Source: Nissolia schottii
Taxonomy: Eukaryota > Streptophyta > Magnoliopsida > Fabales > Fabaceae
DNA length: 64,000 nt
NCBI GenBank assembly: GCA_003254905.1
Contig: QANU01031401.1
Location: 205,208-269,207, forward strand
Direction: 5' to 3'
This document shows positions 58,959 to 64,000 of the stretch, piece by piece (positions within the stretch are counted from its first letter, which is position 1; every line of letters begins with the position of its first letter). The notes under the pieces were generated by a model. That model did not search any database. It saw only the letters and a list, made by a program, of their open reading frames with translations, and was not told the origin of the DNA. The translations under genes were made by a program, and so were the position numbers.

Positions 58959-59525
58959 CTATAGTGCTTGGAAGGGAGTCATGGCAATGCTGCTGTGATA
59001 ACTTGTGTTGCACCAATACTCTGCCCATGGCAGGAGTTTGAACCATTTATTTGGTTGATGAAATGTGTAGCATCTCAAATACATCTCAACCGATTTGTTG
59101 AGATTTTCTGTTTGGCCATCCATTTGAGGATGGTAAGCTGAGCTTTTCTTCAATTTAGTTCCTTGTAACTGAAATAGTTTCTGCCAAAATTGGCTAATGA
59201 AGACCTTGTCTCTATCTGAAACTATTGAACTGGGCATGCCATGTAGCTTAACCACTTGGGATAAGAATACTTCAGCTACACTTGTGCTGGTGTATTCCCT
59301 TTTTATTGGAATAAAATGTGCAAATTTTGTCAACCTGTCAATAACAACAAGGATGACAGAATACCCATGGGACATAAGAAGGCCTGTGATGAAGTCCATA
59401 GAGATGTCTTCCCAAACTTGATTTGGGATTGGTAAGGGTTGTAGTAAGCCTGCTGGTAGTGAATTTTCAGTCTTTGCTTGCTGACAAATAGGACATTTAA
59501 GCACATACTCCTTGATTTCCTTATG
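58959..59525 (-). pseudogene. Gypsy integrase core (DDE)
   Basis: Reads from the second half of the HHCC finger (YVLKCPICQQAK) through the catalytic core. The three acidic residues are present: DFITG, VSDRDKVF and DGQTENLN. It is followed by LPWAEYWCNTSYHSSIAMTP. This segment is open and well conserved, in contrast to the reverse transcriptase. The upstream half of the zinc finger lies on the other side of solo LTR C. Confidence 0.85.
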
Positions 59526-59530
59526 CATCG

Positions 59531-59965
59531 TGTAACATCCTAATTTTTTCCTTTACATAGATTTCGCAAAATAAATAAATAAGAATAAATTAATAAGATT
59601 GAAAATTTTAATTATTAAATTTAATCCATGAAATATTAGTTAAAAATAGTAATTTTGTGATTTCACAAAGTCCTGTGAAGTTCAGATCTATTTCTGATCC
59701 GTATTAAGATTTAATTATGACTCAAGGGAGTCCGTAAAATACACTAATATGAAAATAAATTTAAGAATGCCTAAATAAAATTAAATAACTAATAAGGAAA
59801 AATTAGTGGGTCATAACGGTATGTTCAAAATATTTTTAGGACAGCTGGGTATAAACGATTAAAGATAAAACGCGATCAAACATGATCAAAATTGATCATA
59901 TGGCCCTTGGCCATAATTAGAAGCCACGTACGTGCTTCCCCCACCATCAGTAAAGCAAAGGAAAA

Positions 59966-60001
<36 letters not shown>

Positions 60002-62470
60002 TACATTAGTAGTATGTAATAAGATATAATATTATAATAATATAATAATAATATAAATAATAAATATCTACTGAGGCGACATGATGCACAGCCTCAAATT
60101 CCCTGTATATACATATGTTATATATGCCTTCTAAAGCCATTCGCCTATGCCCCCTTAATTCATATTTTCATACTGTTAAATTTATTTCTGTTCCGTTCGT
60201 GCGCTCTGCGGTTACGCCGTTAGACTCAGGAAAAATAACACGATCGCCCCAAGGTTCGCGAGAGTCTTTTCTCGCAACTCTCAGAACGCTCAAAAAGTGG
60301 GTAAACCGTCCTAACCACTGTCTATGTGGTCTTAAGATGTTTGATGATGTTTGTAACATGTTTTGTGCTATATTATGTTAGGTTTAATTGCTTGATAATA
60401 TTATTGATGATTATAAATGATTATGTTTGATTATGGAGACCCATGCATGGTTGATGGTTATCAAATACTTGTGAGAGCTATGTTGGATTTATGATGAAAA
60501 GTGTTTTTGAACATGAAATTAAGTCCTTTATGTTGATGGAAATTGATAGTAGATGTTAGAGGAAGTGTTTTTGGGATTAGATATGAGAAACCTTGTAGAA
60601 CATGGAAGATTGCAAGAAATGAGGACTAAAATTCGTCAGGCGGCGTTGAGCGGCTGTGAGGGCGCTGAACGACTGTGAGGGCACTGAGCAGCCTTATGCG
60701 CTGAGTGGCCTAGGGTTTGCACTAAGCAGCCTGACTGAAAAGTCAGGATCTCACGGGTTGGAAATAAGGCTTTTTAGACTACTTGCAATCGTCCATGGAT
60801 CCGCTAATCTTACTAAGAAATTCATCTGGCATGATTATGTTTATGTGATGTGTTAATATGTTAGGTTTCATAACATGATGATCCTGCTGATGAAGTACAT
60901 GTGATTATGTTGTTTATGGAATAAATGTTTGGATATGCTAGGTTAGGTTTTAGCAAGTTAAAGTATGTTTCCTATGCTTATGAGAACATGATAATGGATG
61001 AATGAGATAAGATTATATATACGATGTTATGAGGTGTAGAATGATGTTTATGTTAAGAAAGAAATAATATTTGAAGATATTGAGCTACGGTTATGTAAAG
61101 AAAAGAAGGATAAAAACCCGTGAAAGAACTCTTGACCTAGAGAGTCAAAGCATATGACCACAGGAGAGTCGAGGTACTAAGACACCAGGCCACAGTAGAG
61201 TCTGAGTGTACGGGGTGTTCCCGACCACAGAAGAGTCAGGGATACCTTAGAGACGAGCCGAGTCCGAGGAGTTCTCTCAACCACAAAAGAGTCGGAGAGT
61301 CCCTTGGCCACAACAGAGTCCGGGGAGGTCCAGCCACAGTACAATTTGGAACGCTCTAAGGACGAGGTAAATCTCACAAAGTTTTATTAGGGTCCGATCA
61401 CAGTAGAGTCGAGGCTCAAAGAGCAGCAAAGTCCGCAGAGTTCTCCAGACCACAGTAGAGTCTGAGAGCCCCTTGACCACAGAGGAGTCCGGGGAGTTTC
61501 AGCCACAGGAGAGTTTGAAACACTCTAAGGACAAGGAAAGGTCTTCCTAACCACAGTAGAGTTGGGATGATCATGATGAGGTACGGATTAGGGTCCCCGT
61601 CCACAGAAGAGTCTAGGAACTACTCCTATCCCTTATGCATAAAAATGAATATTATATATATGAAATGACAATGCCCGAGGTACAAGAGAAATGAAAGGAT
61701 GTTTATGTGAAAATGAGAACTTGTTCCCTAGGAATTAGAACAGAGAATCGATGACATAGATAAGAAAAAGACTAGGTTCCCTCAATCACATAGTAACATA
61801 GGTAGCTGCTCAGGACTAGGTTGAATATTAATAACTAGTAGAGATGTAGTATAATTGTGACATCTAGAGACCCTTGAGCGGCGGAATCATAATTGAGAAT
61901 AAAACGATCAGGGATGACTAAGGTTTTCCCACTGAGAACACAGAGTTCTCAAACCCGCCCCCTTATGGTTCTAAGTAAGCACGACAAGGACGTCAGCGCA
62001 GTACGTGGAAAAGCAACTTGAAGAAATTGAACGGAGGAATAGTATAACAGGGGTTTGACTAAAGATGTTACGATCAACCTTTAGTCAGTATGGTTTATGT
62101 CTTACACTACCGTGAGAAAGTACATGTATGTATTAGCTATGAGACTACCTATGTAAATGATTGTGAATATATGCCACGGACCACTTGTATACTTATTGTT
62201 TGATGTAGTTAGGTTAGAATAATTATCCGTTAAGTACAAAGTTTTAAAGTTTGCATTATAAACTCTATCTAACGCGCGGCTCATATCTTATATCATATAT
62301 ATATATATATATATATATATAACAAAAAAATTTAAAATGGTCCGTATTTGCCAAGTAAGAAATATTTTCAGAGTTAAAGTAGGGGCTAAAAGTAACCCTA
62401 ACCAAAGCGAATAACAACCTAGTGAGCATTGTTTGTGATGTATGCGTAAACAGTTAGCTAGGTTGTTTCA
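59531..62470. mobile_element. Solo LTR C (TGTAACATC family) inside the gypsy integrase
   Basis: It starts TGTAACATCCTAATTTT and ends TAGCTAGGTTGTTTCA, with a perfect 5-bp duplication, catcg, at 59526-59530 and 62471-62475. It is 2940 bp with no internal genes. It carries a (TG)n run (59966-59992), a degenerate CGCTGAGCGG array (60640-60725), a block of about ten CCACAG(T/A)AGAGTC units (61155-61615), and (TA)n at 62297-62321. Confidence 0.85.
61155..61615. repeat. Minisatellite-like block of CCACAGTAGAGTC units in LTR C
   Basis: About ten degenerate copies of ccacag(t/a/g)agagtc, spaced at 30-50 bp, each followed by a variable tail such as 'gaggtact' or 'cggggagtt'. LTRs A and B hold different repeat units in the equivalent place. 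Confidence 0.75.
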
Positions 62471-62475
62471 CATCG

Positions 62476-64000
62476 CTTGCGAATAGAATTGTAATGCCAC
62501 TCTCGCTGTTGTTCTTGTAATTCCTGAGTGTCCACCCAGGATGGAGTCATGAAATTCCTTAAGAATCTCTTCTTTCAGCCTCGAATTTCTCGGAATTACA
62601 ATTCTGCCTTTCCAAAATAGAATGGCCTGTTGCATTGAGAATAGCCCTTGACCACTCGGTTCTTCTTCTAGTTTTGTACACATTACTGAAACTTTAGCAT
62701 CTTTTTTCAGGTCCTGTTTTAGCTCTTCTACCCAACTGTTGGTTGTTGTGGACCATGTTATATGGTAGGATCTTGAAAGAGCATCTGCTGGGATGTTGTC
62801 TCTACCTGGCTTGTATTGGATTATAAAGTCATACCCTATGAACTTGTACAGCCATGTTTGTTGTTCTGTCGTTTGCAAATTCTGGTCCATTAGGGACTTA
62901 AGGCTCTTTTGAGCTGTCTTGATTATGAATCTGTGGCCCAGTAAATAGTGCCTGAACTTGGCCAATGCTTTAGTGATAGCATATAGTTCTCTCACATAGG
63001 CTGACTTCCTTTGCATAGATGGGCAAAACTTCTTAGAAAAGTGGCAATTGGGTGATTCTCTTGACTTAGCACAACTCCTATTCCAGTGCCCGAAGCATCA
63101 GTTTCTAGGGTGAATTGTTTCTTGAAGTTTGGCGATGCAAACAATGGTGCTGAAGTGAGCGCTTGTTTCAGTTGTTGGAATGCTATTTCAGCTTTGTCAT
63201 TCCAAAGGAAACTGTCTTTTTTTAATAAGTCAGTCAAGGCTGCTGCTATGGTGGCATACCCCTTCACAAATCTTCTATAGTATCCCGAGAGGCCTAGAAA
63301 TCCCCTCTATTGCTTCAAGGTTGTAGGTGTAAGCCAATGCATTACAGCTTCCACCTTACCTTTGTCCATAGTTATGCCCTCTTTGGTTATGACATGTCCC
63401 AAATACTCTATCTCTTGTTTGCCAAAATCACACTTAGATAATTTTGCAAAAAGCTTCTGCTTAAGTAACAGCTGTAACACTGCTTGCACATGCTCCAGGT
63501 GTTGATGCCAAGTTGGACTATAATATGAGAATGTCATAAAAAAAAAACTAGGACAAACTTCCTTAGAAATTCTTGAAATACCTCATTCATTAGACTCTGG
63601 AATGTGGCAGGGGCATTAGAGAGGCCAAATGGCATGACTAGCCATTCATAATGGCCATGGTGTGTTCTAAATTATGTTTTGTGAGTGTCCTCTTACTGAA
63701 TTCTGATTTGGTGATACCCTGCCCTCAAATCCAGCTTAGAAAAAAATGCAGCCCTGTGTAATTCATCAATCAACTCATCCACCATAGGAATAGGGAAATT
63801 GTCCTTAATGGTTATGGCATTAAGGGCCCTGTAGTCTGTACAGAATCGCCATGTTCCATCTTTCTTTCTTACCATAAGCACTGGTGATGAGAACGGACTC
63901 TTGCTAGGCTTTATAATCCTTTCCTTCAACATTTCCTGAACCATGTCCTCAATTTGTTGCTTTTGACTGTGAGGATACCTGTATGGTCGTACTTTGACTG
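62476..64000 (-). pseudogene. Gypsy reverse transcriptase and RNase H, frameshifted
   Basis: Reverse transcriptase starts before the window edge: [20 protein letters not shown], then [15 protein letters not shown] and [18 protein letters not shown] broken stretch at 63540-63690 covers the catalytic site. The palm then continues with KLSKCDFGKQEIEYLGHVI. RNase H follows with [20 protein letters not shown] and YAITKALAKFRHYLLGHRF, then WLYKFIGYDFIIQYKPGRDN. The end reads FHDSILGGHSGITRTTARVA, the His half of the integrase finger, and meets the insertion site of LTR C. On the minus strand the catalytic FFDD region reads through a long T run that has lost frame, so no active enzyme is possible. 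Confidence 0.85.

Larger units (their letters stand above)
58491..64000 (-). mobile_element. Ty3/gypsy retrotransposon pol region, decayed, cut by the window end
   Basis: Minus-strand pol in the order reverse transcriptase, RNase H, integrase, reading from 64000 down. It is interrupted by solo LTR C at 59531-62470. The RT-RNaseH-INT order defines Ty3/gypsy. The gag, protease and 5' LTR lie beyond the window. Frameshifts and stops in RT and at the C-terminus show that it is dead. Confidence 0.88.

Overview
The window is nuclear DNA of a flowering plant. It has intron-split genes with GT-AG junctions, a P-class PPR gene, a LACS1-type acyl-CoA synthetase and a DEAH splicing helicase, set in AT-rich DNA full of CACTA, Mutator, hAT, SINE, MITE and LTR elements. 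The repeat style resembles legumes, but that is recollection and not proof. One 402-base N gap and three single N bases show it is a draft assembly.

Layout. 1-5.8 kb: broken CACTA transposase (TNP2 N-terminal half, 2019-3727) and a serine acetyltransferase fragment on the minus strand (about 5045-5195). 6.27-8.17 kb: intact intronless PPR gene, followed closely by a decayed class 3 lipase fragment (8384-9230). 9.97-10.48 kb: a hAT-type element with a perfect 8-bp target duplication. 12-20 kb: a ~340-bp direct-repeat field, then a CACTA element with recognisable ends (13992-19968) carrying the C-terminal half of a TNP2 and a Transposase_24-like gene. 20.5-22.8 kb: five-exon gene for an INSIG-like membrane protein with a plastid-like N-terminus; exon 3 carries one extra base. 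22.8-27.3 kb: repeats, including a tRNA-derived SINE with target duplication. 27.35-36.93 kb: LACS1-like gene with 16 exons before the gap and two after it; its introns hold many MITEs and foldbacks. 38.3-44.8 kb: three solo LTRs nested inside one another. 44.8-50 kb: repeat DNA, a Mutator transposase N-terminal fragment and a small CACTA element. 51.3-55.6 kb: complete seven-exon DEAH-box RNA helicase (DHX15/Prp43 type) on the minus strand. 58.5-64 kb: Ty3/gypsy pol pseudogene on the minus strand, split inside the integrase zinc finger by a 2.9-kb solo LTR of the same family as two of the nested ones.

The four host genes (PPR, INSIG-like, LACS1-like, DHX15-like) have unrelated roles: organelle RNA binding, an unknown membrane function, very-long-chain acyl-CoA synthesis for wax, and spliceosome disassembly. 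They do not form a pathway. The most unusual structures are the three-level solo-LTR nest, the palindromic CCGCTGAGCGG arrays and promoter core shared by two different LTR families, and the INSIG-like gene with a one-base frameshift that exon-phase arithmetic exposes.
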